Positions 27,240-36,445 are shown, counted from the stretch's first letter. The stretch is DNA of 64,000 bases from an uncultured Robinsoniella sp. (GCA_900539655.1 UQCR01000020.1:10874-74873), one strand, 5' to 3'. The notes: a model not told the origin generated them from the letters alone. Numbers and translations are program-made.

Positions 27240-28127
27240 TTATTTCCCCTCCCTTATCTCTTTTTTTTCACGGAACAGCTGCTGAATCAGAACCACCAAA
27301 ACCAGCCCCAGCACAATCTGTACAACCCCGACAGCATTTGCCTTTCCGTAGTTATTCTCAAGCGTCGCCGCTTTATATAAAAACATCGGCAGGTTTAAAG
27401 TGGTACTTCCGGGCCCGCCCTTTGTTGTCACATAGATGATGTCAAACTGTGATACCATTGCAACGGATGCCAGTATGACACAGGTGCCAAAAATATTTCT
27501 CATGAGGGGAAGCGTTATAAACCGGTCAACCTGCCAGGGCTTTGCTCCGTCCACCCGTGCTGCCTCGTATATCTCTTTATCTATGGCGCCCATCTCAGCC
27601 AGGAATATAATGGTATTAAATCCTGCATAGAGTATCCAGGTAAGTGTTACGGTCCAGAATGCATACTTGGAGTTTCCGAACAGGTTAGGCACCTGAGATG
27701 CATTGAATCCAAGAGCCTCAACGATGGGCTTCACCACACCAAAGGAAGGATTCAGCAATAAAGTGAACATAACGCCAGTTGCCGCCGTAGGTATAATATT
27801 GGGAATCATATATGCGGTCCGCACTATTTTCCATCCTTTTGGCTTTCGCCTCAACACCAGTGCCATAGCCAATCCCAGGCACACATGGAAGGTCGATTGA
27901 AGTAAAACCCAGACAAGCGTATTTTTAATTGCTGCTAAAAACGTCTCATCCTGAAAGATGACCATAAAATTTTTCAAACCGGTAAAAACCGGACCTGAAA
28001 AAGTCGTATAATCACAAAGTGAGGTATAAATAACGGTAACGATAGGCGCTGCGTACACAAGGGCAAACAAAGCCATACACGGCAGCGTAAACATAATGAT
28101 CCAAAACTTCTTATTTTTTACTTTCAT
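27240..28127 (-). CDS. CUT1 ABC sugar transporter permease (MalF/LacF type)
   Basis: 295 residues with six membrane segments and the EAA loop ARVDGAKPWQVDRFITLPLM. It pairs with the TTG-started permease just downstream. The gene begins with ATG after an AAAGG site. It is separated from the binding-protein gene by a 278-base gap filled with palindromic repeat DNA. That gap probably lowers expression of the permeases relative to the binding protein. Confidence 0.94.
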   Translation of the reverse strand: MKVKNKKFWIIMFTLPCMALFALVYAAPIVTVIYTSLCDYTTFSGPVFTGLKNFMVIFQDETFLAAIKNTLVWVLLQSTFHVCLGLAMALVLRRKPKGWKIVRTAYMIPNIIPTAATGVMFTLLLNPSFGVVKPIVEALGFNASQVPNLFGNSKYAFWTVTLTWILYAGFNTIIFLAEMGAIDKEIYEAARVDGAKPWQVDRFITLPLMRNIFGTCVILASVAMVSQFDIIYVTTKGGPGSTTLNLPMFLYKAATLENNYGKANAVGVVQIVLGLVLVVLIQQLFREKKEIREGK

Positions 28128-28201
28128 ATCAACACCCTTTCATCTCTCTTTAAAAAATTAGATCCGCAAGTTTTCTGCCTGCGAATCCAATTTTTTATCC
28201 C

Positions 28202-28240
28202 GGAGCGTGTCTTAAATCCTTGAATTTTCAAACACGATCT
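28202..28240. repeat. Short palindromic element, fragment of the dispersed repeat family
   Basis: GGAGCGTGT and its near-complement ACACGATCT bracket a short A+T-rich centre that includes GAATTTTCAA. It abuts the long copy at 28241, and the two look like tandem insertions or a duplicated terminal repeat. Confidence 0.6.
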
Positions 28241-28402
28241 GGAGCGTATTTTAAAATTGCTTTCTGGCAGCTGTGCGTCACACTTTGTGGGAGATTTGTC
28301 CCGGATGAAGGGCGCGTAGCGGGCTACGTAACCTGAATTCGGGGCAAATATACCGCAAAGTGGGGCGTGCAGATGGCAGGAATGAATTTTCAAACACGCT
28401 CT
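28241..28402. repeat. Dispersed palindromic element (MITE-like), complete copy
   Basis: About 162 bases. The left end GGAGCGTATTTTAAAATT and the complement of the right end, AGAGCGTGTTTGAAAATT, are terminal inverted repeats. The inside also pairs along its length: CACACTTTGTGG with CCGCAAAGTGGGG, TTTGTCCCGGAT with the ATTCGGGGCAAA side, and a central CGTAGC-GG-GCTACG tip. The whole element would fold as one long stem-loop. It ends 3 bases from the stop codon of the binding-protein gene. A small open frame across it is not credible. Confidence 0.85.
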
Positions 28403-28405
28403 AAT

Positions 28406-29836
28406 CTATTCCTGATTTTTAGCTGCAGAATCAGATAATTTTTGACAGAATTCTTTTGGTGTAATATTGCCATATGCCAGTTCCGGAAGTTCTGTAGAAA
28501 ATGTATCGATTGCATTCTGATACCAATATGCCTGGTTCTGCCCATATGTTAATTTAGCTTTATTCTGAATCTCCAGAACCTGAGCCATCAGTGGATCTTT
28601 TTCGCTTAAATCAGAAGGAATGTCCAGATTGTTGGATACCGGCTGAAGCCCCGTCATCTCCAGTGCTTTAATCTGATTTTCAGGACTTGTCTCAAACTTT
28701 AAAAATGCTACTGCAGCTTCGATTTTATCTTTGTCCTTTGCTCCCACCATATCTCCTGGTGTTGGAACCATTTCCATACCGTCACCCGGCATCAGCATAA
28801 TTCCAACTTTGTCATAGAAGCCTTCCGGAGCCTTTTCTGTCTGGGAAAAGTCAGGAATCATCCATGGGCCATTGGGGAACATCGCTACTTCTCCATTGAA
28901 GAAATGGGTTGCCATTGGATCATATTTTCCGCCTATTGCATCAGCAGTGGTGTAATTCTCAAACATTTTTTGAATGTTTTCTGCTGCTTTTTCTACTTCC
29001 GGCGTATTAAAATCAGTAGGATAAAGTGTATTCATCCATTTATTTCCTGCATCTCCGTCTGTGCCTATCAATGCGCTCATCCAGAGATTTGTAAGCCATC
29101 CGCTGTCTGCCGTATCCATGCCAAGAGGTGTAATATCAGCTGCTTTCAGCTTATCGCAGGCTTTAAAAAATTCATCCCAGTTTGCAAAAGATGTTTCCGG
29201 AACTTCAACTCCTGCTTTTTCAAATAATTCCTTATTATAATAGATATAAGAGATTTCCTTAGAAACCGGCACTCCGTAGATTTTACCGTCTACTGTATTA
29301 AAGTTCAGGGAAGTTTCATCAAACAGTGCCTTCCATTCCGGATCTGCCTCAAAATAAGGTGTTAAATCTGTAACTTTTCCTGACTTTGCAGCCAGCTCTG
29401 TAATATTATTTCCTCCGTTGAATACAATATCCGGGAGGTCACCGCTGGATATCAGCAGCTTAATCTTTTGATTATAAGCATCTGTTGTGGGAATCTCTTC
29501 AAAATTAAACTCTACATTTTTACCTGCATCGGTCTTTTTGAATTCCTCAAATAAATATTTGTAATATTCAGCCGCATAATCCGTACCAACATGGTAGTTG
29601 ATTACATTTAACTCTACTTTTTTACCTTCGCCTGATGCATCCCCACTGCCGTCATCAGATGCCTGTCCCTCTGTTGCAGCAGCATCTGTTGTCTTGCCTT
29701 CCGTCGTCTGCCCATCAGTTGTCTTCTCATCTGCTTTTCCTGCTGTCTCACTATTTCCTCCACATGCAGTAAGCCCGAAAACCATGATACCTGCCAATGC
29801 TGTAGCAATCACTCTTTTTGTTAATTTTCTTTTCAT
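28406..29836 (-). CDS. ABC transporter sugar-binding lipoprotein, locus 1
   Basis: 476 residues. A lipoprotein signal peptide with lipobox LTAC (Cys near residue 27) is followed by a Thr/Ala/Gly-rich spacer and a family-1 solute-binding domain with typical features (PDIVFNGG, YGVPVSKEISYIYYNKELFEKAG, GPWMIPDF). The start is the ATG at 29836, 6 bases after AAGGAGG; the longer open frame adds 6 unlikely residues. First gene of the leftward sugar operon. It captures the oligosaccharide outside the cell and passes it to the two permeases. Confidence 0.94.
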   Translation of the reverse strand: MKRKLTKRVIATALAGIMVFGLTACGGNSETAGKADEKTTDGQTTEGKTTDAAATEGQASDDGSGDASGEGKKVELNVINYHVGTDYAAEYYKYLFEEFKKTDAGKNVEFNFEEIPTTDAYNQKIKLLISSGDLPDIVFNGGNNITELAAKSGKVTDLTPYFEADPEWKALFDETSLNFNTVDGKIYGVPVSKEISYIYYNKELFEKAGVEVPETSFANWDEFFKACDKLKAADITPLGMDTADSGWLTNLWMSALIGTDGDAGNKWMNTLYPTDFNTPEVEKAAENIQKMFENYTTADAIGGKYDPMATHFFNGEVAMFPNGPWMIPDFSQTEKAPEGFYDKVGIMLMPGDGMEMVPTPGDMVGAKDKDKIEAAVAFLKFETSPENQIKALEMTGLQPVSNNLDIPSDLSEKDPLMAQVLEIQNKAKLTYGQNQAYWYQNAIDTFSTELPELAYGNITPKEFCQKLSDSAAKNQE

Positions 29837-29865
29837 ATGAATCCTCCTTGTCATCTTATGGCTAA

Positions 29866-29894
29866 ATTATAACTTTAAATTACAAAATAGTGAA
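29866..29894 (-). promoter_or_regulatory. Promoter of the locus 1 sugar operon
   Basis: On the minus strand, TTCACT (-35, 29889-29894), a 17-base spacer and a perfect TATAAT (-10, 29866-29871) lie 30 bases before the binding-protein start. The imperfect -35 fits activation by the divergent YesN-type regulator. Confidence 0.6.
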
Positions 29895-30027
29895 TAAAAT
29901 ATAAGATTCATGACTTGAACTTTCAGATCCCATTCCCGCCATATTTTTTTCACAATTGATAATTTTGACAAAAACTATGAAAATTTTGACCTTTTCTTTA
30001 AAAATCCGGTCATCCTGCTGAAACTTA

Positions 30028-30056
30028 TTGATACCCTTCTTTAAATATGGCATAAT
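30028..30056 (+). promoter_or_regulatory. Promoter of the YesM/YesN genes, locus 1
   Basis: TTGATA, 17 bases, CATAAT, then a ribosome site AAGGAG before the ATG at 30106. Good spacing and near-consensus hexamers suggest steady basal expression. Confidence 0.6.
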
Positions 30057-30105
30057 TCCTATTATTATCACAGAACCTGAATAACGCTTTTTAAGGAGAT
30101 GGCAT

Positions 30106-31872
30106 ATGTCCAAAGAAGGAACTGTTACCAGCAAAACGCTGTCCTTGCGTACATTTATCACCGTTATCATTTCACTGACAATTACTGTAATACTGGTGTT
30201 ATCGATTTTGTTCTTTTATAAAGGAACGTCTTATATTCTGATCAACGAATATGAGCAGTCCATAACGGCTCAGCTAAGCCAGGTAAACCAGCAGATAAGT
30301 GAACAGATCGATGCCCTGGATTCCATTATTCCCATGTTTCTTTCCAATTCACTGATATCAAACACACTGGAATCCATCAACTATAATTCGGTAACCTACG
30401 ACAGCAAAATCAGCATTGAAAAACAAATGTCCCACACCTATTACAGTACCTCGCTGTCCAGTAAAAATTTTATAAACGGAATCCACATATTCAGCGATGA
30501 CGGTACGGAATTTTACATTCCCACCTCCGGCAAATCGGAGCGGGATATTGACCTGAACCAGAAGCTGCTGGATAATATTGATCCCTCCGACCCCGGACTG
30601 ATCTGTATGTCACTCTACTCCGAATATAAAAGTATCTTTTTTGCCAGAAACATATTCAGCAGCAATACCGGCAGGCATATAGGCATCTTTATAGTAGACG
30701 TTGCTCCTGTGAACTGGATTCAGTTCTGTGCCAAAGGGCTGGATCCCTCATGGTTCATTTATTTATATAATAATGAAATGAGCATACTTTCCAATGAAGA
30801 TATGGAAGTCCAAAGCGCACAGCTGTTAAAACAGATCGCACCCCAGAATTCCACCGTTTCCTTCCAGGAACTAACCCTTTCGGGAGAACCCTATTTTGTG
30901 GCTGCCCAGGAATTACAGGGACTGCAGATCACGTCAGCCGTTGCTGCACCGAAACTTTTAATGATGAGTGATTTGAACCAGACTTTAAAATCTTACCTGC
31001 TTTTAATGTCCGGAATCGTCTTAATCGCCCTGGCGGCAGCTGTTGTTCTAAGCCGTGCGGTGACCAGGCCGATTAATAAAATGGTCTTTCATATAAATGA
31101 AATTTCCCAGGGACGACAGGACAGCCTGCCACCGCTTAAGATGCATTATGAGTTTCAAATATGGATGAACGCATTCAATGAAATGTTGAAAAAGCTGGAC
31201 ATCTCTTATAATGATAATTTCCAGAAGCAGCTGCTTCTAAAAAATGCTGAGATCCGGGCTCTGCAGTCCCAGATGGATCCCCATTTCCTGTTTAATGTGT
31301 TAAATACCATTGCCTGGAAAGCCCAGATGAGCGATAATGAAGAGATCTATGATATGATTATCTCCCTGGGGGAACTGCTCAGAATCAATACCATATCAAA
31401 AGAATCTGCCTACACTCTGCTGGAACAGGAAATGAAATATGTGAAATTCTATATCTACCTGCAGCAGATGCGGTTTGAGGATAAAATTTCCTTTGATATC
31501 CAGGTACCTGATTCTCTCCTGCAATGTAAGATACCCGGCTTTTGCATACAGCCTCTGGTGGAAAACGCAATCGTACATGGGCTGGAGCCAAAGAAAGGGA
31601 ATGGAAAGTTATCCATCAATATTATTGAAACAAAACGGTATATGGAAATTTCCATCAATGATAATGGCATTGGATTTGAAACCGTTCCTGATATACGGCA
31701 GATTGCTTCCAAGAACGATGGCTCCCACACCCATGTGGGGCTTAAAAATCTGGATAAACGCCTGGAGCTCTTATATGGGGAAGAGTCAAGATTACATATT
31801 CTGAGTACGCCAAATGTATGTACTTCCATATCTTTTCGCATTCCAATTCATACGGATGTACCGGAATTATAA
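30106..31872 (+). CDS. YesM-type sensor histidine kinase, locus 1
   Basis: 588 residues. Membrane segments at about 16-38 and 295-315 flank a large extracytoplasmic sensor domain. A HAMP linker leads to a His_kinase domain with the phospho-acceptor motif DPHFLFNVLN (His near residue 392) and an HATPase domain (NAIVHGLEPK, NDNGIGF, then GLKNLDKRL). This is the LytS/YesM class that senses extracellular sugar or the loaded binding protein. It is divergent from the binding-protein gene and followed after 95 bases by its response regulator. Confidence 0.95.
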   Translation: MSKEGTVTSKTLSLRTFITVIISLTITVILVLSILFFYKGTSYILINEYEQSITAQLSQVNQQISEQIDALDSIIPMFLSNSLISNTLESINYNSVTYDSKISIEKQMSHTYYSTSLSSKNFINGIHIFSDDGTEFYIPTSGKSERDIDLNQKLLDNIDPSDPGLICMSLYSEYKSIFFARNIFSSNTGRHIGIFIVDVAPVNWIQFCAKGLDPSWFIYLYNNEMSILSNEDMEVQSAQLLKQIAPQNSTVSFQELTLSGEPYFVAAQELQGLQITSAVAAPKLLMMSDLNQTLKSYLLLMSGIVLIALAAAVVLSRAVTRPINKMVFHINEISQGRQDSLPPLKMHYEFQIWMNAFNEMLKKLDISYNDNFQKQLLLKNAEIRALQSQMDPHFLFNVLNTIAWKAQMSDNEEIYDMIISLGELLRINTISKESAYTLLEQEMKYVKFYIYLQQMRFEDKISFDIQVPDSLLQCKIPGFCIQPLVENAIVHGLEPKKGNGKLSINIIETKRYMEISINDNGIGFETVPDIRQIASKNDGSHTHVGLKNLDKRLELLYGEESRLHILSTPNVCTSISFRIPIHTDVPEL

Positions 31873-31967
31873 TGCCGGGCTTTAACAGAAATTGCTTAGA
31901 TTCAGAAATATTTTAACTGCCAGAACGCTGCATCGTTATATCTGACAGTAAAAAAGGAGATGAAGTT

Positions 31968-33491
31968 ATGATATTTCAACTATTAATTGTGGATGATGAA
32001 TCCACCATGAGAAAAGGCATTTCTAATTTTATGAACTGGGAATCCATAGGATGTGAAGTTGCGGGAACTGCCAGTGACGGCATAGAAGCCATAGATTTTA
32101 TCAAAAAAAATCATGTGGACATTGTGATAACCGACATTCGAATGCCGGTCTCAGACGGGCTTGAGGTAGCAAAATATGTATACGAAAATATGCCTGATGT
32201 ACAGGTCATCCTGTTGACTGGCTTTGCAGACTTTGAATATGCCCAAAGGGCAATCCATTACAATGTCTCTGCATTTATCCTGAAACCCACCAATAAAAAG
32301 GATCTATTTGAAGCAGTCCAGTCGGCACAGAAAAAAATGCTCACATCCAAAAAAAATAATTCTGCTGCAGAGGAAGATCTGACTTTTTTAAAGGAACAAT
32401 TGCTTCAGGAACTGACCGTGTCACTCCTGACCCCTTCACTGGAACAGAGAATTGATCAGTATGGAATATGTCTGGAACAATACTATATTGCAGCTTTTCA
32501 GATTACCCCTCCAAATCCAGATATCTCTTCCTTTAAAAAACTAATCTTATCTGAACGTGCCTATTGCTTCCGCTACAACCACCTGGTTATCGTCGTATAC
32601 TATCAGGCAAAGAGCGGCAATCAGGTTCCCGGATGGATTCTGGATAATTGTTCGGAAATAGCTGCCATCACACATACCTTGGATTCCAGCCAGGCTGCCA
32701 TTGGCATCAGCCGCAGTCATGATACTGCCGCAGAATTCAGTACTGCCGTATCGGAAGCGATCTACGCACTCTCTCTGGCATTCTATACAGAAAACAATAT
32801 TGCTCGTTTTACCCAGACGGCAAGTCCTGATGATTACGACATTAACGCTGAGAATTCTATGGATTTGCTCCAGCTGGAAAACACCCTGAATCAGTTTAGC
32901 TTTGATGAATCCCGCAACATTATTCACAACCTTTTTACAAAGTTCAAACGAAACCTGGTGAAATCCAGAGATGCCAAGAATATCTGCTCCCAGATTTATT
33001 ACATCTGTTCCAGAGTATCCCTAAAAAGGGGCATTACGCCCTGCGGAGCGGAATACCTGACGGGAATATATAATTCCAACGATATTTTTACCCTGGAAAC
33101 TTCCATGCAGGAAATGCTGGATACTACCATAAGCCACTTAACAGGAAGCGGAACTTCTCAGAATAAGATTGTGGAAGATACCATCAAGTACATCCACAGC
33201 CATTTATCAGAATCCCTGTCTTTAGAAACGATAGCGGAAAACTTACATATATCTCCTTCCCATTTAAGCAGAACATTTCGAAAGTCATACAGTGAACCGC
33301 TTACGGAATATATCAACAAAACAAGAATTGAAAAGGCAAAAGAATACCTGATCAATCCGGGTACCCTCTCATATGAGGTTGCCGGACTGGTAGGCTATAA
33401 TGATCCCACCTATTTTTCATCTATCTTCAAAAAATATACCGGAACAAGCCCCACAGAATTTAAACATCAGTACCGTTATAAACGAAACTGA
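31968..33491 (+). CDS. YesN-type response regulator with AraC DNA-binding domain, locus 1
   Basis: 507 residues. N-terminal receiver domain with the acidic pair VDDE and phospho-acceptor Asp56 (VITDIRMP), a long middle region, and an AraC-type double helix-turn-helix at about 405-507 (YFSSIFKKYTGTSPTEFK). AAGGAG lies 7 bases before the ATG. The likely target is the divergent sugar operon starting at 29836. Confidence 0.95.
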   Translation: MIFQLLIVDDESTMRKGISNFMNWESIGCEVAGTASDGIEAIDFIKKNHVDIVITDIRMPVSDGLEVAKYVYENMPDVQVILLTGFADFEYAQRAIHYNVSAFILKPTNKKDLFEAVQSAQKKMLTSKKNNSAAEEDLTFLKEQLLQELTVSLLTPSLEQRIDQYGICLEQYYIAAFQITPPNPDISSFKKLILSERAYCFRYNHLVIVVYYQAKSGNQVPGWILDNCSEIAAITHTLDSSQAAIGISRSHDTAAEFSTAVSEAIYALSLAFYTENNIARFTQTASPDDYDINAENSMDLLQLENTLNQFSFDESRNIIHNLFTKFKRNLVKSRDAKNICSQIYYICSRVSLKRGITPCGAEYLTGIYNSNDIFTLETSMQEMLDTTISHLTGSGTSQNKIVEDTIKYIHSHLSESLSLETIAENLHISPSHLSRTFRKSYSEPLTEYINKTRIEKAKEYLINPGTLSYEVAGLVGYNDPTYFSSIFKKYTGTSPTEFKHQYRYKRN

Positions 33492-33502
33492 GGTTGATTT
33501 AC

Positions 33503-33548
33503 CCCGGAAACGGCAGGCACAGCAGGCTGTACTGACTATTTCCGGGGC
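33503..33548. terminator. Hairpin between converging operons
   Basis: CCCCGGAAA (33503-33511) pairs perfectly with TTTCCGGGG (33540-33548). No strong T tract is present. It separates the YesN-type gene from the converging membrane protein gene. Confidence 0.55.
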
Positions 33549-33565
33549 AGTTTACCTATCCCGGT

Positions 33566-34435
33566 TCAGCTGTCGCCGGGATTTTCCATCTCAATCTTTG
33601 ACTTCACATTTTTAGCCCCGTTAATCTCCAGCACAACCTGGATCTTTCCCGCCTGATACTCTGTAAGCGGATATACAAGGGGCTCCTTTAAATTACTCAC
33701 ATCAATTATTTCTTCTTTCTCATCCTGGATAATATGCATGAGCAGCTGACCCTCTTCACAGCTGATCTGAGCGTGCAGCACTGCCTGATTGTCATCAATC
33801 CGGAATTTTGCACTTTTGCGGAATCCCTCCGATGCATATTTAAACCTTAAGTTCCAGTCATCACCCCATTTATTTTCAATGGATGCCATGATAATTCCAG
33901 TATTCCAGGTGTTTTTATCCAGGAAATCATCTGTGGTGAATGCAAGGACGACAAAGGAAATAAAACATCCAATCATCAGGATTCCTGACAGAATAGCCGC
34001 TATAATAAATCCAAATCCTTTACTTGATTTCTGCACTGCCATTTCCTCCTGACGTCCCGGGTTCTCTTCCCCGCAGTTTTCACAATATCTGGCTGACGCC
34101 TTGATCCGATATCCGCAATACCTGCACAAAACCCTGTTTTCCCCTCTTGTAATCATGTAGATAATTATTCCTAATATGGGAGTTGCAATGAACACGATGA
34201 TCATCCAAAGCACTCCATTCTCTCCTCTTTTTGCACAATCCCGGTAGATCCAGATACAGATGCACACATAGACCAGAAGTGCACATAGAAGCCCTGCAAT
34301 CAAAAGGCCTGCTGCAAGTAAACTAATGCCTCCTATCCCTTCTTTCATTCCCCATGCTGCCGCCCGTATCACAATTGCTGCAAATAAAACCACAATCCCA
34401 ATGATCATATACTTTTTCTTTTTATCAGAAGTCAT
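33566..34435 (-). CDS. Membrane protein with zinc ribbon, in the ECF sigma operon
   Basis: 289 residues. Membrane segments lie at about 10-28, 36-62, 72-95 and 148-175. Between the third and fourth is a cytoplasmic zinc ribbon (CRYCGYRIKASARYCENCG). The stretch NGVLWMIIVFIATPILGIIIYMI resembles the short PLDc_N membrane motif; this is a weak resemblance. The C-terminal 110 residues form an outer soluble beta-rich domain that I do not recognise. It overlaps the anti-sigma-like gene by 4 bases (ATGA), so it is the third gene of a sigma operon and may be its sensor or effector. Confidence 0.8.
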   Translation of the reverse strand: MTSDKKKKYMIIGIVVLFAAIVIRAAAWGMKEGIGGISLLAAGLLIAGLLCALLVYVCICIWIYRDCAKRGENGVLWMIIVFIATPILGIIIYMITRGENRVLCRYCGYRIKASARYCENCGEENPGRQEEMAVQKSSKGFGFIIAAILSGILMIGCFISFVVLAFTTDDFLDKNTWNTGIIMASIENKWGDDWNLRFKYASEGFRKSAKFRIDDNQAVLHAQISCEEGQLLMHIIQDEKEEIIDVSNLKEPLVYPLTEYQAGKIQVVLEINGAKNVKSKIEMENPGDS

Positions 34436-34866
34436 GCCTTGTTCCCTCCTTTTTCAAATACCAGAACCATCTTTTCTTTTAAATCACAAAACCACATACC
34501 TGCAGCCGTGAGCGCCACACCTGCTATTGCCATGTAGATGCAGATACTCATAACCAGCTTTGCCAGTAACACGCTTGGAATCAGATAGTACCCCAGAAAA
34601 GCCAGCATGCCAAATAGCAGTCCATTTAATAGCATTGGAAGATACCACAGTGAAATGGTTCTGGCACCGGAAGACTCTTTTAGATATGCTTCTTTTTCCC
34701 TGATCTGCCTCATCAGGATTTTATTAAGATTCTCATCCGGTGTTTCATAAGAAGCCATGACATTTTTAATCCCTTGTCCCAAAGGGTCATCTAACTGCGG
34801 CTCTTGATTATCCCGGATTTCATATTGCCGGCTATTATCCTGGCTATTATTATCCTTCATATTCAT
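34432..34866 (-). CDS. Probable anti-sigma or sigma-associated membrane protein
   Basis: 144 residues. A soluble, acidic N-terminal half (about 1-68) that could contact a sigma factor is followed by two membrane segments (about 74-96 and 103-125). There is no zinc-binding HxxxCxxC motif of the ZAS anti-sigma class. The assignment rests on position: it overlaps the ECF sigma gene by 17 bases and the next gene by 4. Confidence 0.6.
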   Translation of the reverse strand: MNMKDNNSQDNSRQYEIRDNQEPQLDDPLGQGIKNVMASYETPDENLNKILMRQIREKEAYLKESSGARTISLWYLPMLLNGLLFGMLAFLGYYLIPSVLLAKLVMSICIYMAIAGVALTAAGMWFCDLKEKMVLVFEKGGNKA

Positions 34867-35380
34867 ATCCCTGTTCCTCCAATCTTTTCTTAATGATACT
34901 GCGGGCTTTATGCAGCCTGCTCTTTATAGTACCGACGGGTTTTTTCATAATCTTACTGATCTCCTCCAGTGAAACATCACAGGTATAATAGAGAATAACC
35001 GGTATCCGGAATTTCTCCGGCAGCTCCTCCATGATCCTTCTCAGCACTCCATCTCTGATTCGTGCCAGTACTTCACTTTCCAGATCAACCTGGCCAGCCG
35101 CCAGATTTTCATTGTCATCATCAAGGGAAACACTTGGTGCAATCCGGCTGTGCCTTGCCATTTTCCGGACCTCATTCATCCACAGTCCATTTGTAACAGA
35201 AAACAAAAATGCTTTCGGATTTCCATCCCGGTTCAATTCCATGGAAAGTTCCAGAACTTTTAAAAAAGTCTTTTGATATAAATCCTCCGCATCTGACCTG
35301 TTTCTGCATAATCTGGAACAAAACCGGTATATATCCGTTCCATATTGTTCAATCAAAACCTCTACCTGATCTGCAAGCAC
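34850..35380 (-). CDS. ECF-type RNA polymerase sigma factor
   Basis: 176 residues with sigma region 2 (DIYRFCSRLCRNRSDAEDLYQKTF) and region 4 (LPEKFRIPVILYYTCDVSLEEISKIM, then GTIKSRLHKARSIIKKRLEE), and no other domains. It redirects RNA polymerase to a small set of promoters in response to a surface signal. A GTG at 35386 is only 1 base from the GGAGG site; the second GTG at 35380, 7 bases away, is the better start. First gene of a three-gene operon with overlapping genes. Confidence 0.92.
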   Translation of the reverse strand: MLADQVEVLIEQYGTDIYRFCSRLCRNRSDAEDLYQKTFLKVLELSMELNRDGNPKAFLFSVTNGLWMNEVRKMARHSRIAPSVSLDDDNENLAAGQVDLESEVLARIRDGVLRRIMEELPEKFRIPVILYYTCDVSLEEISKIMKKPVGTIKSRLHKARSIIKKRLEEQGYEYEG

Positions 35381-35470
35381 ATCCACACCTCCTTTTTACC
35401 CTGCTATTATATAATCGTCACAACTCTTGAAGAGGTTCATTTTATTTTCATAAATATTTTCATAAATTCA

Positions 35471-35527
35471 GCCCCGGATATCCTGCCGTTCCAAAACTCC
35501 CTTGGAACAGCAGAAAAACCGGGGCTT
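35471..35527. terminator. Nested hairpin downstream of the AIM24-family gene
   Basis: AGCCCCGG and CCGGGGCT form an outer 8 bp stem with a second GTTCCA/TGGAAC stem inside. There is no long T tract, so it may be a terminator or an RNA-stability element. Confidence 0.5.
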
Positions 35528-35560
35528 TCATCTGAAATAACATAACTTCTGCTTTGTCTC

Positions 35561-35605
35561 TGTATTATCTGTATTATCTGTATTATCTTTATTATCTTTA
35601 TTCTA
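35561..35605. repeat. 9-bp tandem repeat (TGTATTATC)n
   Basis: Three perfect TGTATTATC units, then TTTATTATC and TTTATTCTA, in the gap just behind the AIM24-family gene. A candidate variable-number repeat. Confidence 0.8.
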
Positions 35606-35623
35606 TGTATCTTCCTGTCAGCT

Positions 35624-36307
35624 TCAGCTGCTCTGGTTCGGTATATAAGTTCGTATCCTGCCTACGAATTCCGAGAAATTCTGTGTCTGCAGCACGACTC
35701 TTCCAGGTCCTGTAAGCCTTGTAATAAACAGGCCTTCCCCACCCAGGAAAATATTCATACCACCGCGCATCATTTCCACCTCATACCGCACTGTGTTCTC
35801 AAATGCCACTAAATTGCCGGTATCAACCTTAAGGACTTCGCCTGGTACCAGCACCTTTTCCACCTTATTGCCGTCCACTTCTAAAAATGCCATGCCATTT
35901 CCGGACATTTCCTGCAGGATAAATCCTTCGCCGCCAAAGAAACCGGCTGACATTTTTTTCGTGAAGACAGCTTTGACATCCACCACGTTCTGTGCGCACA
36001 GAAATGCACCCTTTTGGCAGATCAGGCTTCCATATGTACTTAAATCCACAGGCAGGATTTCTCCCGGAACCGTAGCCGAGAACCCTATGGTAACGCCATC
36101 TCGCATGGCAGAATAAGTGGTCATAAAAAAGGACTCCCCGGAAAACATCCGTCCCAATCCTTTCATAATCCCTCCACGGGCATTTGTAGCCATCTCAATT
36201 CCTTCGCTCATCCAGGACATGCCGCCTGACTGGGTATAAATTGCTTCTCCCTGTCTGAGGCGCATTTCAACTGCCGGCATAACCTCTCCAATCAATCTGT
36301 ATTCCAT
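35624..36307 (-). CDS. AIM24/TIGR00266-family protein
   Basis: 227 residues, all-beta, cytoplasmic with no signal or membrane segment. The Gly-rich repeated pattern (GEAIYTQSGGMSWMSEG, GGEGFILQEMSGNGMAFLE, GGEGLFITRLTGPGRVVLQTQ) is typical of the bacterial AIM24 (tryptophan RNA-binding attenuator-like fold) family. The biochemical role of the family is not established. AAGGAGG lies 8 bases before the ATG. Monocistronic, upstream of and in line with the sigma operon. Confidence 0.85.
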   Translation of the reverse strand: MEYRLIGEVMPAVEMRLRQGEAIYTQSGGMSWMSEGIEMATNARGGIMKGLGRMFSGESFFMTTYSAMRDGVTIGFSATVPGEILPVDLSTYGSLICQKGAFLCAQNVVDVKAVFTKKMSAGFFGGEGFILQEMSGNGMAFLEVDGNKVEKVLVPGEVLKVDTGNLVAFENTVRYEVEMMRGGMNIFLGGEGLFITRLTGPGRVVLQTQNFSEFVGRIRTYIPNQSS

Positions 36308-36400
36308 ACCTTTGACCTCCTTATATATAATATAAAATTGCAGTTATCTTCTCTATCTTCTCTTTCCCAACCAGTTTACCATGTCCGGATATAAATTTCC

Positions 36401-36445
36401 ATAAAAATAAGAGCTCCTCCCCAGATTCATACGGGGGAGCAGCTC
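36401..36445 (-). terminator. Terminator of the UroD-thioredoxin gene
   Basis: On the minus strand, GAGCTGCTCCCCC pairs with GGGGAGGAGCTC (one bulge) and is followed by TTATTTTTAT. It closes the leftward methyl-transfer cluster. Confidence 0.8.

Noticed and set aside
28124..28393. An 89-codon minus-strand frame in the gap between permease and binding-protein genes
   Set aside because: It runs through the palindromic repeat. A similar peptide appears in the second copy at 40386-40640 only because the DNA is repeated, and it has no ribosome site.
33789..34511. Plus-strand open frames opposite the zinc-ribbon membrane protein and anti-sigma genes
   Set aside because: They overlap well-placed coupled genes and have no ribosome sites.
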